A DNA stretch of 64,000 nucleotides from CAVSMC01 sp963728935 (GCA_963728935.1 CAVSMC010000012.1:424848-488847), one strand, 5' to 3'; shown: positions 45,372 through 54,822, counted from the stretch's first letter. Numbers and translations are program-made. Notes: generated by a model not told the origin, from the sequence alone.

Positions 45372-46715
45372 ATGCTGCGTGTCGTGATCGCCGTTCTCGC
45401 GTGCGTCTTGCTGCGAGCCGCCGCGGCGGCGCCCTTGGTCGTCACCGCAGAAATACGCGGCGGCATCGGACCGGCCAGCGCCGCGTATTTCGCGCGCGTC
45501 ATCGATTCCGCTCGCGCGTCGAAGGCGCAACTCGTCGTCGTTGCGCTCGACACGCCCGGCGGACTCGACCATTCGATGCGCGAGATGATCCAGGCGCTGC
45601 TCGCCTCGCCGGTGCCGGTCGCGATGTACGTTTCGCCCAGCGGGGCGCGGGCGGCGAGCGCCGGCACGTATCTGCTGTACGCGAGCCACGTCGCGGCGAT
45701 GGCGCCTGGAACGAACCTCGGCGCCGCGACGCCGGTCGCCATCGGCTTCGGCGGCGGTGGCGAGCCCGAGAAAGCGAAGCCGGGCGAGAAGTCGGACGAG
45801 GCCGCGAAAGCGCCGAAGAGCACGATGGAGTCCAAGGCGATCCACGACGCGGCCGCCTACCTTCGCAGCCTTGCGCAGATGCGCGGGCGCAACGCCGATT
45901 GGACCGAGAAGGCGGTGCGGCAATCGGAGAGCCTTTCCGCCGATGAGGCGCTCAAGCTGTCGGTGATCGATGTCGTCGCGACCGACATACCCGACCTCGT
46001 GAAGAAGCTCGACGGCCGGGCGGTGAAGATGGGAGACACCACGATGACGCTGGCGCTGGGCGGCGCGACGCTCACGCCGATCGTCCCGAACTGGAAGGAG
46101 CAGATTCTCGGGACGATTTCCGATCCGAACATCGCGCTGCTGCTGATGATGGCCGGCGTCTACGGGTTGCTGTTCGAGTTCATGGCGCCGGGCACCGCGG
46201 TTCCCGGTGTGGCCGGATCGATCGCGTTGCTACTGGGCCTCTACGGGCTCGCGTTGCTGCCGGTCAACTACGTCGCCGTCGCGCTGCTGTTGCTTGGACT
46301 TGCGATGATGGTGGCCGAGGCGTTCTTGCCGACGTTCGGTGTCATCGGCGTTGGCGGCATCGTCGCGTTCGTCGCCGGCGTGCTGTTCCTGATCGATGCC
46401 GAAATTCCGGGGTTCACCGTGTCTTGGGGGCTCGTCGTGCCGATCGTGCTCGCGAACGCGGTGGCGCTCGTCGTGATCGGCGCGTTCGCGTTGCGCTCGC
46501 GACGCCGACCGCCGGTCGCCGGTTCGGAGGCGATGGTCGGCACGCCGGTCGAAGCGCTCGAGGACTTCGAGCGCGAAGGTTGGGTGCGTGCATTTGGGGA
46601 ACGGTGGCGCGCGCAGACCAGCGCCCCGCTCAAGCGAGGGGCGCATGCGCGCATCGCGGCGGTGCAAGGCCTCACGCTTATCGTGCGGCCGGAAGACAAC
46701 GGAGGCGGACGATGA
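45372..46715 (+). CDS. nfeD: NfeD family membrane protease (ClpP-class)
   Basis: The 447-residue long-form NfeD has a signal peptide or anchor (1-20) and a periplasmic ClpP-like serine protease domain, with S96 in AASAGTYLL and K155 in MESKAIHDA as the Ser-Lys dyad. Four to five membrane segments follow (about 255-390), then a C-terminal OB-like NfeDC domain. Relatives cleave the C terminus of stomatin-type partners. The next gene encodes exactly such a partner, overlapping by ATGA. GAGGAGC precedes the ATG at 45372. Confidence 0.92.
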   Translation: MLRVVIAVLACVLLRAAAAAPLVVTAEIRGGIGPASAAYFARVIDSARASKAQLVVVALDTPGGLDHSMREMIQALLASPVPVAMYVSPSGARAASAGTYLLYASHVAAMAPGTNLGAATPVAIGFGGGGEPEKAKPGEKSDEAAKAPKSTMESKAIHDAAAYLRSLAQMRGRNADWTEKAVRQSESLSADEALKLSVIDVVATDIPDLVKKLDGRAVKMGDTTMTLALGGATLTPIVPNWKEQILGTISDPNIALLLMMAGVYGLLFEFMAPGTAVPGVAGSIALLLGLYGLALLPVNYVAVALLLLGLAMMVAEAFLPTFGVIGVGGIVAFVAGVLFLIDAEIPGFTVSWGLVVPIVLANAVALVVIGAFALRSRRRPPVAGSEAMVGTPVEALEDFEREGWVRAFGERWRAQTSAPLKRGAHARIAAVQGLTLIVRPEDNGGGR

Positions 46716-47476
46716 TCTGGTCGATCGGTTGGGGCGGCGCGGTCCTGCTGCTCGTGATTCTCGTCGCATCGAGCATCCGCATCTTCCGCGAGTACGAGCG
46801 CGGCGTCGTTTTCCTGCTCGGCCGGTTCTGGCGCGTCAAGGGCCCGGGACTCGTGCTGATCATTCCGGTCGTCCAGCAGGTCGTGCGCGTCGACTTGCGC
46901 ACCGTCGTGATGGACGTGCCGAGCCAGGACGTCATTTCGCGCGACAACGTGTCGGTCAAGGTGAACGCGGTCATCTATTTCCGCGTGATCGATCCGCAGA
47001 AGGCGATCATCCAGGTCGCGAACTTCCTCGAGGCGACCTCACAGCTCGCGCAGACGACGCTGCGCTCGGTGCTCGGCAAGCACGAGCTCGACGACATGCT
47101 CGCCGAGCGCGAACGGTTGAACGTCGACATCCAGCAGATTCTCGATACGCAGACCGACGCGTGGGGCATCAAGGTCGCGATGGTCGAGATCAAGCACGTC
47201 GACATCAACGAGACGATGGTGCGCGCGATCGCGCGGCAGGCGGAGGCGGAGCGCGAGCGGCGCGCGAAAGTGATCCACGCCGAAGGCGAGTTGCAGGCGT
47301 CCGAGAAGCTCCTGCAGGCGTCGCTGGTGCTCGCGCGGGCACCGCAAGCGATGCAGCTTCGCTATCTGCAGACGCTGGCGGCGATCGCCGGCGACAAGAC
47401 GTCGACGATCGTGTTTCCGCTGCCGACCGAGCTTCTGCAGACGCTCGCGAAAGGGCTTGGCGGCGCGGAAAAGTAA
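46712..47476 (+). CDS. Slipin / stomatin-like SPFH protein
   Basis: A 254-residue inner-membrane band-7 protein: one N-terminal membrane segment (about 6-24), then the SPFH domain with YERGVVFLLGRFWRVKGPGL and VDLRTVVMDVPSQDVISRDN, then a helical AEAERERRAKVIHAEGELQA. It forms the standard nfeD-slipin pair; the start overlaps the nfeD stop, with GGAGG at 46701-46705. The last two codons (EK, TAA) lie at the edge of repeat copy 3. It is convergent with the acetyltransferase gene. Confidence 0.92.
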   Translation: MIWSIGWGGAVLLLVILVASSIRIFREYERGVVFLLGRFWRVKGPGLVLIIPVVQQVVRVDLRTVVMDVPSQDVISRDNVSVKVNAVIYFRVIDPQKAIIQVANFLEATSQLAQTTLRSVLGKHELDDMLAERERLNVDIQQILDTQTDAWGIKVAMVEIKHVDINETMVRAIARQAEAERERRAKVIHAEGELQASEKLLQASLVLARAPQAMQLRYLQTLAAIAGDKTSTIVFPLPTELLQTLAKGLGGAEK

Positions 47477-47479
47477 CGT

Positions 47480-47563
47480 CCGAAAAGTAGGGTCAGACTC
47501 CCTTTTTCCGAAAGTCGAGTCTGACCCTACTTTCCCGAAAGTCGAGTCTGACCCTACTTTTCG
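47480..47563. repeat. GTAGGGTCAGACTC repeat cluster, copy 3
   Basis: A forward unit at about 47481-47507 is followed by two inverted units at 47510-47534 and 47537-47563, the last two nearly identical and directly repeated. It fills the gap between convergent slipin and acetyltransferase genes. The acetyltransferase stop TAG (complement of 47554-47556) lies in the last unit. Confidence 0.9.
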
Positions 47564-48345
47564 GGTAGCTCGACGTCGTCGGGAAGCGCGATGCCGAAGG
47601 TCTCGATCAGCGCGCGCCGCTGCTCGCGCGGGTTGGCAAGCACGCGCGAGCGCGTCGCGTTGCCGTCGTCCTCGGTCAACTCGAGATCGCGCAGCGCGAT
47701 TCGCTTGTCGAGTGCAAGCCGCTGTGCGGTCAGCACCTGCACGAAGCGCGATTGCGGATGCGTCGACGTGTACCAGTTCGCGAGCTCGAAGTCGACGGCG
47801 TACTGAGGTTCGAGCGTGAAAGCGTAGAGGTCGCGCGAGGTTCCGTCGCGCAGCGCCTGCAGCACGTACACCGCGTCGCCTTGCGCGACGATCCGATACG
47901 TCCATCGCGACTGCGGCGTCGGCTGCGTTGCGCGCAGCGGCACCGGTAGCAGCAGCCCGTCGGCGCCGAATCCTACGTCGGCGATGATCGTCTCGCCGGC
48001 GATGTCGACCGCGAGCAGCATGTGCGTGCGCGGCCGAATCACCGGCGCACCGACACGAACGCGCGCGGCAAGCCGCGTAGTGCGAAAGCCGACGGCTTCG
48101 AGCGCCGCGGCGAACAGCGTGTTCTGCTCGAAACAGTAGCCGCCGCGGCCGGCGCGGACGAGCTTCGCCTGCAGATCGCCGACCTCGAGCCGGATCGGCC
48201 GGCCGAGCACGACATCGAGGTTCTCGAACGGGATGGTGGTCGCGTGGGCAAGATGCAGCGCGTCGAGCACCGCACGGGTGGGTGCGATCGCGCCTTCGTA
48301 GCCGATGCGAGCGCAATACGCCGCGAGATCGAATTCGGCGTGCAT
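47554..48345 (-). CDS. Arylamine N-acetyltransferase
   Basis: Transfers acetyl from acetyl-CoA to arylamines or hydrazines. The catalytic triad is visible: C71 in RGGYCFEQN, H108 in RPRTHMLL and D123 in IADVGFG. The ATG at 48345 gives 263 residues starting MHAEFDLAAYCARIGY, the usual beginning; a TTG at 48393 would add 16 residues. The final residues ELPEK and the stop come from repeat copy 3. It lies downstream of the PLD-family gene, perhaps in one transcript. Confidence 0.9.
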   Translation of the reverse strand: MHAEFDLAAYCARIGYEGAIAPTRAVLDALHLAHATTIPFENLDVVLGRPIRLEVGDLQAKLVRAGRGGYCFEQNTLFAAALEAVGFRTTRLAARVRVGAPVIRPRTHMLLAVDIAGETIIADVGFGADGLLLPVPLRATQPTPQSRWTYRIVAQGDAVYVLQALRDGTSRDLYAFTLEPQYAVDFELANWYTSTHPQSRFVQVLTAQRLALDKRIALRDLELTEDDGNATRSRVLANPREQRRALIETFGIALPDDVELPEK

Positions 48346-48406
48346 CGAGAAAAGATCCGAGCCGATCGTACGTTCGCGCTGCAGCGCCGTCAACGCCGCG
48401 CGCGAG

Positions 48407-50095
48407 CTAGAGCTGCCCCTGCAGCGGCAAAAGCTGCGCAGGGCGCGCGCGCAGCCGTTGCTCGGCGGTCGTGTCGGGCTCGTCGTCGTAGCGCCGTGGA
48501 GTGCCGCCGCTTGCCGTAATCCATTCGAGCTTCGAGTCGGCGCCTCGCACGACGTGGTAGCTATTCTCCGGCTTCGTCGCGTCGTCGATCCGGCGCACGA
48601 CTTCCATCGCGAGCGATGGACTGTCGATCCACAGTCCCATCTCCGTGTTAAGCCGGATCGAGCGCGGGTCGAGGTTCATCGATGACAGGAAGACGAACCG
48701 GCGATCGAGCACCAGCACTTTGGCGTGCAACGTCGAATGCGAACCGCCGCTGCCCGACCCGCCGCTGCCCGACCCGCCGCTGCCCGAACCGCCGCTGCTC
48801 GAACCGCCGCTGCTCGAACCGCTGCCGCTCGTGCGGCCGGTGAACGGTGCCGCCTGCGGCTTCAATTCGTAGAGCTCGATGCCCGCATCGAGCAGCGTCG
48901 TTCGCCACGGCGCATAACCGGAATGCGCGATCGTCAGATCGCTCGTCGCGAGCGAATTGGTCAGCACGCGCACGCGAGCGCCGCGCGCCTTCGCCGCGCT
49001 CATCGCCGCCATTGCCGCATCATCGGGAATGACGTAGGGCGACACGATGTCGAGCTCGTGCTTGACCGATGCCAGTGCGGGAACGAGCTCGTCGGCTATC
49101 TCGCGAACGTTGTCGCCGCGCAGCGGCTCGACCTTGCGAGGGCTGTCGGCGAGCACACGTGCCCGGGCCCACGTCATCGTCAATCGACCGTCGGCGATCT
49201 CCCGTGAGAAGCTCGACGTCCGTACCGCACGTGCACCGCTCTCGGTGCTTTCGCGCTCGGGTTCGCCCGCCGAGCGGAGCTCGGCGCGCGCCTTAGCGAC
49301 GTCCTCGGCGCGCCGCGGCTGCCCGGCGAGCGCTTCGATCGGTACGGCGTGCTCGCTGTTCCAGAATTCGTCGAAGCTCGCCGAAAGCGCTCGCACGATC
49401 GGTCCCGCCGCGATGACGTCGAGGTCCTGGAATACGATCGGACCGGGAGCGTCGAAGTAGGCATCGCCGATATTGCGCCCGCCGACGATTGCGACCGCGT
49501 TGTCGACGATGAACGCCTTGTTGTGCATCCGGCGATTGAGCTGCGCACCGCGGACGACGTATTCGACGGCGGCGAGTGCAAACGCGGGTCCGCGCATCAT
49601 CACCGGATTGAACAGGCGCACCGAGATGCGCGGATGCGACGACAGCGCGACGAGCGCGCTCTCGTCGCCGTGCTTGCCGTGATCGTCGAGCAGCAGTCGA
49701 ACGCGAACGCCGCGGTCGGCCGCGTCGAGCAGCCGCCGCGCGACGAGCTCGGCGGCCTCGCCTTCCATGATGTAGTACTGCAGGTCGATCGACTGTTGCG
49801 CGGCGTCGATCAGCGCGGTTCGCGCCGACAGTCCGGCGTGACCCGATTCGAGCAAGCGAAACGCCGACTGCCCGGCGTGCTTGGCGGCGTCGGCATATGC
49901 CGCCTTCCCAAGCCGCGTTGCGATCGGCGTGGCGTAGGCCGACGACGGCGTGCGCTCGACATCGGCGGGATCGATCGTGACGCAGCCCGCGACAACGACG
50001 AGCAGCGCCAGCACGACGCCGGCGCGGCGCACGAGCTCGCGCGCTCGAGACGTCAGAGCGGAGCTGTCGGCACCGAGCGCATGCGACGGCGGCAT
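48407..50095 (-). CDS. Phospholipase-D-superfamily lipoprotein (cardiolipin-synthase-like)
   Basis: The 562-residue protein has a lipoprotein signal with VVAGC (C38) and two HKD motifs: H191, K193, D198 in MHNKAFIVDNAV and H457, K459, D464 in LHAKVLVLD. Both are followed by the usual GGRN or SSMN. Such proteins exchange phosphatidyl groups or cleave phospholipid; which cannot be told. Just before the second HKD is a Gly/Ser linker (about 420-452) encoded by six 15-bp repeats at 48741-48830. The ATG leaves a long 37-residue signal; a GTG at residue 22 would give a shorter classical one. Confidence 0.87.
   Translation of the reverse strand: MPPSHALGADSSALTSRARELVRRAGVVLALLVVVAGCVTIDPADVERTPSSAYATPIATRLGKAAYADAAKHAGQSAFRLLESGHAGLSARTALIDAAQQSIDLQYYIMEGEAAELVARRLLDAADRGVRVRLLLDDHGKHGDESALVALSSHPRISVRLFNPVMMRGPAFALAAVEYVVRGAQLNRRMHNKAFIVDNAVAIVGGRNIGDAYFDAPGPIVFQDLDVIAAGPIVRALSASFDEFWNSEHAVPIEALAGQPRRAEDVAKARAELRSAGEPERESTESGARAVRTSSFSREIADGRLTMTWARARVLADSPRKVEPLRGDNVREIADELVPALASVKHELDIVSPYVIPDDAAMAAMSAAKARGARVRVLTNSLATSDLTIAHSGYAPWRTTLLDAGIELYELKPQAAPFTGRTSGSGSSSGGSSSGGSGSGGSGSGGSGSGGSHSTLHAKVLVLDRRFVFLSSMNLDPRSIRLNTEMGLWIDSPSLAMEVVRRIDDATKPENSYHVVRGADSKLEWITASGGTPRRYDDEPDTTAEQRLRARPAQLLPLQGQL
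48741..48830. repeat. 15-bp minisatellite in the PLD-family gene
   Basis: Six tandem 15-bp units (plus-strand type GAACCGCCGCTGCCC or GACCCGCCGCTGCCC, last unit diverged) code a Gly/Ser linker. Unit length is a multiple of three, so copy-number change keeps the frame. Confidence 0.9.
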
Positions 50096-50207
50096 GCACG
50101 TCCGAGCCGGATCGCGGCGTCCAAGTTCCGCGCCGCGCGGAAGCCGACGCGCTCAACGCGAAAGGCCCTGCGCCGCGAGAGGCGAAGCGTGCAGGTTTTG
50201 CAACCGG

Positions 50208-51485
50208 CTACAACATCCCTTCGAGCAGCTGAACGTCCACCATCACGCCCGCTTCGACGTCGCCGCAGTCGGCGGGAAGCACGATGAAGCAGTTCGCCTG
50301 AGACATCGACGACAGGATGCCCGAGCCCTGATCGCCGGTCGTGCGCACGGTGATCGCGCCGTCGCGATCGCGCGCGAGGATGCCGCGCTGGAACTCCGTT
50401 CGTCCGGGCACTTTGCGGATCGACCCGGCGAGCGCGACCTTGAACGTCGGCGGCGGCGCGACGTCGCGGCGGCCTTGCATGACGAGCAGCGCGTCGCGGA
50501 CGAACTCGTAGAACGTCATCATCACCGATACGGGATTTCCGGGCAGGCCGAAGAACATCGCGTCGCCCACGCGGCCGTACGCGAGCGGGCGGCCCGGCTT
50601 CATCGCGATTTTCCAGAACAGCACTTCGCCGACCTGGTCGAGGACGACCTTGACGAAATCGGCATCGCCGACCGACACGCCGCCCGACGTGATCACGACG
50701 TCCGCGGCTTGCGCGGCGACGGCGAAGGCGCGCTCGAGCTCCGCGGGGACGTCGCGGATGACGCCCATGTCGATTGCATCGCAGTGAAGCCGTGCGAGCA
50801 GCCCGTGCAGCGTGTAACGGTTGCTGTCGTAGATCTCGCCCGCCGCGAGCGGTTGTCCGACCCCGCGCAGCTCGTCGCCGGTCGAAAAGAACGCGACGCG
50901 CAACCTGCGGAACACGCTCACTTCGTTGATGCCGAGCGAAGCGAGCATGCCGAGCTCCGCGGGTCGGATCGGCTGACCTGCGCGGAACACCGTTTGCCCG
51001 CGCTTCACGTCCTCGCCGGCGAAACGACGGTTCTGTCCGACCTTGGTCACCGCCCGCGCTGCGACGGTCACCGTTCCGGCCCGCTCGTTCGCGCGCTCCT
51101 GCATGACGACCGTATCGGCGCCCACGGGCATCACCGCCCCCGTGAAGATCCTCACCGTGGTGCCGGGGAGAACCGTGCCGTCGTACGGCCTGCCCGCGAA
51201 CGATTCACCGATCGCGTCGAACGTCGTCTCGCCGTTCGGGTCGAGGTCCGCGAAACGCACCGCCCAGCCGTCCATTGCCGAGTTGTCGTGTCCGGGAACA
51301 TCGATCGGCGAAACGACGTCCTGCGCGAGCACACGATCGAGCGCGTCGCGGATGTGCACGCGATCGGTGGCGGTGACCGGCGTCAGGAACTGGCGGATCA
51401 GCATGCGCGCCTTGTCGACCGGCATCGAATTGGGATCGTAGTCGTCGGCGCAGGACGCTTCGCGCAATGTCTTCGGCGTGTCCAT
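50208..51485 (-). CDS. moeA: Molybdopterin molybdenumtransferase
   Basis: Inserts molybdate into adenylated molybdopterin. The 425 residues have the MoeA start region DALDRVLAQDVVSPIDVPGH, then NSAMDGWAVR, IFTGAVMPVGADTVVMQE, and the MPT-binding TGDELRGVG and ITSGGVSVGDADFVK. The start at 51485 gives MDTPKTL; the longer open frame covers mobA and is rejected. It is last in the minus-strand run moaA, fdhD, mobA, moeA, which supplies the molybdenum cofactor for the formate dehydrogenase encoded next door. Confidence 0.95.
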   Translation of the reverse strand: MDTPKTLREASCADDYDPNSMPVDKARMLIRQFLTPVTATDRVHIRDALDRVLAQDVVSPIDVPGHDNSAMDGWAVRFADLDPNGETTFDAIGESFAGRPYDGTVLPGTTVRIFTGAVMPVGADTVVMQERANERAGTVTVAARAVTKVGQNRRFAGEDVKRGQTVFRAGQPIRPAELGMLASLGINEVSVFRRLRVAFFSTGDELRGVGQPLAAGEIYDSNRYTLHGLLARLHCDAIDMGVIRDVPAELERAFAVAAQAADVVITSGGVSVGDADFVKVVLDQVGEVLFWKIAMKPGRPLAYGRVGDAMFFGLPGNPVSVMMTFYEFVRDALLVMQGRRDVAPPPTFKVALAGSIRKVPGRTEFQRGILARDRDGAITVRTTGDQGSGILSSMSQANCFIVLPADCGDVEAGVMVDVQLLEGML

Positions 51486-51507
51486 GATGTCGTTGTCGGA
51501 TGAGCAG

Positions 51508-52095
51508 TCAGCGCGGCGCGGCGGCGGCGAGCTCGTCGCGCGTGTTGATGTTGCGAAAGGCATCGGCTTCGTCGTCGAACGCGACTTCGGTGACGGCCAG
51601 CGCCGCGTACCACGCGTCGATCTTGCGCCCTCCGGCGGCGAGGAACGCGGCGAGATGCGGCAGCACGTCGCGGCGTGCGAGCGCGAACACCGGATGCGGC
51701 TGATCGAACGTGCGCGCAACAGCGAGTTGTGTGCCGTCGCGCTCGAGCCCCGCGGCGAGCCTCGCGACGAGGTCGAGCGGCAGGAACGGAGAATCGCACG
51801 GCACCGTGCACGCGTACGGCTTCGTCGTGCCGCTCAATCCGGCGTGCAGCCCCGCGAGCGGTCCGGCGAATCCGCCGACCGCATCGGCGACGACGGGCAC
51901 GCCGAATGCGCCATAACGATCGGGATTCTGATTGGCGTTGATGACGAGCTCGCCGACCTGCGGCCGGAAGCGCTCGAGCACGTACGCGATCATCGGCCGG
52001 CCGGCGAGCTCGACCAGACCCTTGTCGACGCCGCCCATCCGCCGTCCCTGACCGCCGGCGAGCACGATGCCCGCGACGTCGCTCGCGGCGATCAT
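51508..52095 (-). CDS. mobA: Molybdenum cofactor guanylyltransferase
   Basis: Adds GMP to Mo-molybdopterin, giving the bis-MGD cofactor of DMSO-reductase-family enzymes such as this island's formate dehydrogenase. The nucleotidyltransferase loop is GIVLAGGQGRRMGGVDKGLV (about 9-28), then CDSPFLPLDLV and PHPVFALARRDVLP. 195 residues, standard. Gaps of 22 nt to moeA and 6 nt to fdhD indicate an operon. Confidence 0.94.
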   Translation of the reverse strand: MIAASDVAGIVLAGGQGRRMGGVDKGLVELAGRPMIAYVLERFRPQVGELVINANQNPDRYGAFGVPVVADAVGGFAGPLAGLHAGLSGTTKPYACTVPCDSPFLPLDLVARLAAGLERDGTQLAVARTFDQPHPVFALARRDVLPHLAAFLAAGGRKIDAWYAALAVTEVAFDDEADAFRNINTRDELAAAAPR

Positions 52096-52101
52096 CGTAC
52101 G

Positions 52102-52941
52102 TTACGCGTCGCGGCGAAAGCGCTCGCCGCCGGTGAACAACAGATAGTGCTTGTTCGTCGCGCGGCCGATCATCGTCACGCCGACCTTCTGCGCGATCTC
52201 GTAGCCCATCTGCGTCAACCCCGAGCGCGAAACAAGGAACGGGATACGCATCTGCGCGGCCTTGATCACCATCTCGGAGGTGAGACGGCCCGTCGTGTAG
52301 AAGATCTTGTCGCCGCCTTCGATCCGATCGAGCCACATGCGCCCGGCGATCGCGTCGACGGCGTTGTGACGGCCGACGTCCTCGACGAACATCAGGATCT
52401 CGGCGCGTTCCGGCGTGTTGGTCGCGAGCGCGCAGCCGTGCACGGCGCCCGCCTGCTTGTAGATCGTTTCATGGAGGCGCGCGCGGTCGAGCAGGTCGAA
52501 TAGCGCGCTCTGCGTGAGGATCGCATCCTGCGGCAGCCGAACGTTTTCGATCTCGTCCATCAGATCGCCGAACACCGTGCCTTGCCCGCAGCCGGTCGTC
52601 GTCGTCTTCTTCGCCGTCTTCGCTTCGAGGTCGGCGAGCCCGCCGCGCGTCGTCACGGCGACCGCCCCGACGTCCCAATCGACTTGCACGGCGACGATAT
52701 CCTCGATGCGCTCGATCAGCCGCTGGTTGCGCAGATAGCCGATCGCGAGCGCCTCGGGTGCGCCGCCGAGCGTCATCAGCGTGACGAGCTCCTGCTTGTC
52801 GATGTACAGCGTCAGCGGGTGCTCGCCGGCGATCGGCACATCGCGCTGCTCGCCGTGCTCGTCGCTCGCGAGCACGTTGAACGTCGCGGGCCGCGCCGCG
52901 TCGGTCAGTATCGGCCGGTAGGGGGTATTGGGAGCGTTCAC
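52102..52941 (-). CDS. fdhD: Formate dehydrogenase accessory sulfurtransferase FdhD
   Basis: Transfers sulfur from a cysteine desulfurase to the Mo-bisMGD of formate dehydrogenase, which is needed for activity. The active loop TTTTGCGQGTVF holds C118, matching the essential first Cys of the E. coli CxxC; the second Cys is Gly/Gln here. Other conserved stretches are VEDVGRHNAVDAI and FYTTGRLTSEMVIKAAQ. GTG 52941 is the start; no ATG fits. 279 residues. Repeat copy 4 lies between its start and the moaA stop. Confidence 0.93.
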   Translation of the reverse strand: MNAPNTPYRPILTDAARPATFNVLASDEHGEQRDVPIAGEHPLTLYIDKQELVTLMTLGGAPEALAIGYLRNQRLIERIEDIVAVQVDWDVGAVAVTTRGGLADLEAKTAKKTTTTGCGQGTVFGDLMDEIENVRLPQDAILTQSALFDLLDRARLHETIYKQAGAVHGCALATNTPERAEILMFVEDVGRHNAVDAIAGRMWLDRIEGGDKIFYTTGRLTSEMVIKAAQMRIPFLVSRSGLTQMGYEIAQKVGVTMIGRATNKHYLLFTGGERFRRDA

Positions 52942-52954
52942 GGAATGAGCGTCG

Positions 52955-53049
52955 GAAAATCAGGGTCAGGCTCGACTTTTCATGCAGCCGTCTGGCGAAT
53001 CGAAACGAGCGCGAAAAGTCGCGAAAAGTCGAGTCTGACCCTACTTTTC
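52955..53049. repeat. GTAGGGTCAGACTC inverted repeat, copy 4 (moaA/fdhD)
   Basis: The left arm 52955-52981 has a few changes (CAGGGTCAGGCTCGACTTTT); the right arm 53023-53049 is a near-perfect inverted partner. A third partial GCGAAAAGTC unit sits at 53011-53020. The moaA stop (complement of 53048-53050) abuts the right arm. Confidence 0.88.
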
Positions 53050-54151
53050 ATCCGCCTATATAGCTCATCTCGACTTTGGGCAGCGCGACCGTGGCCGCGG
53101 TTCGCAGCTCCGAATAACGATCGGACCGCTGGTACCAGATCGCCGCGATCGCCTCGCCGAGCGCGTCGTCGGTCGCGCCGGCGCGAAGCGGCGTCTTGAG
53201 ATCGAAGCCTTCGGTGCCGAACAGGCACGTGTAGACCTTGCCGTCGGTCGACAACCGCGCACGCGTGCAATCGCGGCAGAAGGCTTGCGTGACCGATGCG
53301 ATGACGCCGATCTCGCCCGCGCCGTCGCGGTAGCGCCAGCGTTCGGCGACCTCGCCGCGATAGTTCGCATCGACCGGCTCGATCGGGAACTCGGCACCGA
53401 TGATCTTCAGCACTTCGGCCGCGGGCACGACCTCGTCCATCCGCCAGCCATTGGTGTGGCCGACGTCCATGTACTCGATGAAACGCAAGATGTGACCGCT
53501 GCCGCGGAAGCGACGCGCGAGCGGGACGATCTCGCTCTCGTTGGTGCCGCGCTTGATGACCGCGTTGAGCTTGATCGGCGCGAGTCCCGCCGCGGCCGCG
53601 GCTTCGATTCCCTCGAGCACGCGCTCGACCGGAAAATCGACGTCGTTCATCGCGCGGAATATCCGATCGTCGAGCGCATCGATGCTCACCGTCACGCGCG
53701 CAAGACCGGCGTCCTTCAACGAACGGGCTTTGCGCGCGAGCAACGCGCCGTTGGTGGTCAACGTGAGATCGAGCCCGCCGATGCCCGCGAGCATCTCGAC
53801 CAGCCGCTCGACGTTCTTGCGCAAGAGCGGCTCGCCGCCGGTGAGCCGGATCTTGTTGACGCCCTGCGCCTTGAACAGCCGCGCGAGCCGCGTGATCTCC
53901 TCGAACGTCAGCAGCTCGTCGTGCGGCAGGAACGGGTAGTCGCGGCCGAAGACGTCCTTCGGCATGCAATAGACGCAGCGGAAGTTGCATCGGTCGGTGA
54001 CCGAGATGCGCAAATCGCGCAGCGGGCGCCCGCGCGCATCGACCACGCGCGACGCATCCGGCGACTTCGCGCGCATGTCGCGCACGAGCTCGTCAACGCG
54101 GTTCGACGTCTGCGCGGCGCGACGGACGGGGATCGGAATCGGCTTCGCCAT
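53048..54151 (-). CDS. moaA: GTP 3',8-cyclase (radical SAM)
   Basis: First step of molybdopterin synthesis, turning GTP into 3',8-cyclo-GTP. The SAM cluster is C55, C59, C62 in CNFRCVYC. The second cluster cysteines are in AFCRDCTRARLS and VYTCLFG. The C terminus keeps the conserved Gly-Gly (MSYIGG), which relatives need for activity, although the stop codon is flush with repeat copy 4. 367 residues; ATG 54151. Divergent from the DUF3305-led operon. moaC, moaD and moaE are not in the window. Confidence 0.95.
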   Translation of the reverse strand: MAKPIPIPVRRAAQTSNRVDELVRDMRAKSPDASRVVDARGRPLRDLRISVTDRCNFRCVYCMPKDVFGRDYPFLPHDELLTFEEITRLARLFKAQGVNKIRLTGGEPLLRKNVERLVEMLAGIGGLDLTLTTNGALLARKARSLKDAGLARVTVSIDALDDRIFRAMNDVDFPVERVLEGIEAAAAAGLAPIKLNAVIKRGTNESEIVPLARRFRGSGHILRFIEYMDVGHTNGWRMDEVVPAAEVLKIIGAEFPIEPVDANYRGEVAERWRYRDGAGEIGVIASVTQAFCRDCTRARLSTDGKVYTCLFGTEGFDLKTPLRAGATDDALGEAIAAIWYQRSDRYSELRTAATVALPKVEMSYIGG

Positions 54152-54301
54152 TGCATGACCGGCGCGAGCAGTGAGCCGGACTCGTCATTTTAGCAAACGC
54201 GCTCGTCGAGCCGTCGCGAGTTAGCAAGATGCGCGCCTGCTCGTTCCGCTGTTGTACACTGGGCTATTGATTTTGTGCGGCGCGTTCGCGTCATCAAGAC
54301 C

Positions 54302-54805
54302 ATGCCTGTCTTGCGGTTTCCGGTTTCCGTCGTCATGGATTGCGTCCCGATCAGCAACCGCTGGGCGAGCGAGCAATGGTCGCCGTCGGCCGTGATCCCG
54401 CTCGCCGATCGCGATGCGCCTGCCGAAGCGCAGCCTGCGCAACGCCTGCCATCACTTTCGTCGGCAGTGCGATGGCGATTCGATGGGCTGTGGGTCGAGT
54501 TGCACCGCTCGGAAGGTGAGGGCTATTGGCTGAACCTCACGTCGTGCGCGCCCAAGGCGTTCGTCATGTGGCGATCGGCCGACGACGGCGCGGGCGAGCC
54601 CGCGATGCGGCCGTGCGCGGTCACGGTGTCGTACAACGAGGCAGCGCGCGTGCTCGACGCCGGCGAGCAGGTCGAAGGCGTTGCGCTTGCGCCGGAACTG
54701 CTGGCTTGGATGAAGCCGTTCGTCGATCAGCACTACACCCCCGAGCCGCGCAAGAAGGTACGCCGCAACGACCCGTTCGCGAACGACGTCGACGGCCGGC
54801 GCTGA
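54302..54805 (+). CDS. DUF3305 family protein of formate dehydrogenase loci
   Basis: Function unknown; the family is found in formate dehydrogenase gene clusters. The 167 residues contain the family-like RFPVSVVMDCVPISNRWASE (about 5-24), VSYNEAARVLDAGEQVEGV (about 108-126) and a basic end, PEPRKKVRRNDPF. No cofactor motif or membrane segment. ATG 54302 is preferred to the earlier in-frame start at 54275. Leads the plus-strand FDH run; a TACACT at about 54255 is a weak -10 candidate. Confidence 0.8.
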   Translation: MPVLRFPVSVVMDCVPISNRWASEQWSPSAVIPLADRDAPAEAQPAQRLPSLSSAVRWRFDGLWVELHRSEGEGYWLNLTSCAPKAFVMWRSADDGAGEPAMRPCAVTVSYNEAARVLDAGEQVEGVALAPELLAWMKPFVDQHYTPEPRKKVRRNDPFANDVDGRR

Positions 54806-54822
54806 ACCGATCGCATTCGACC

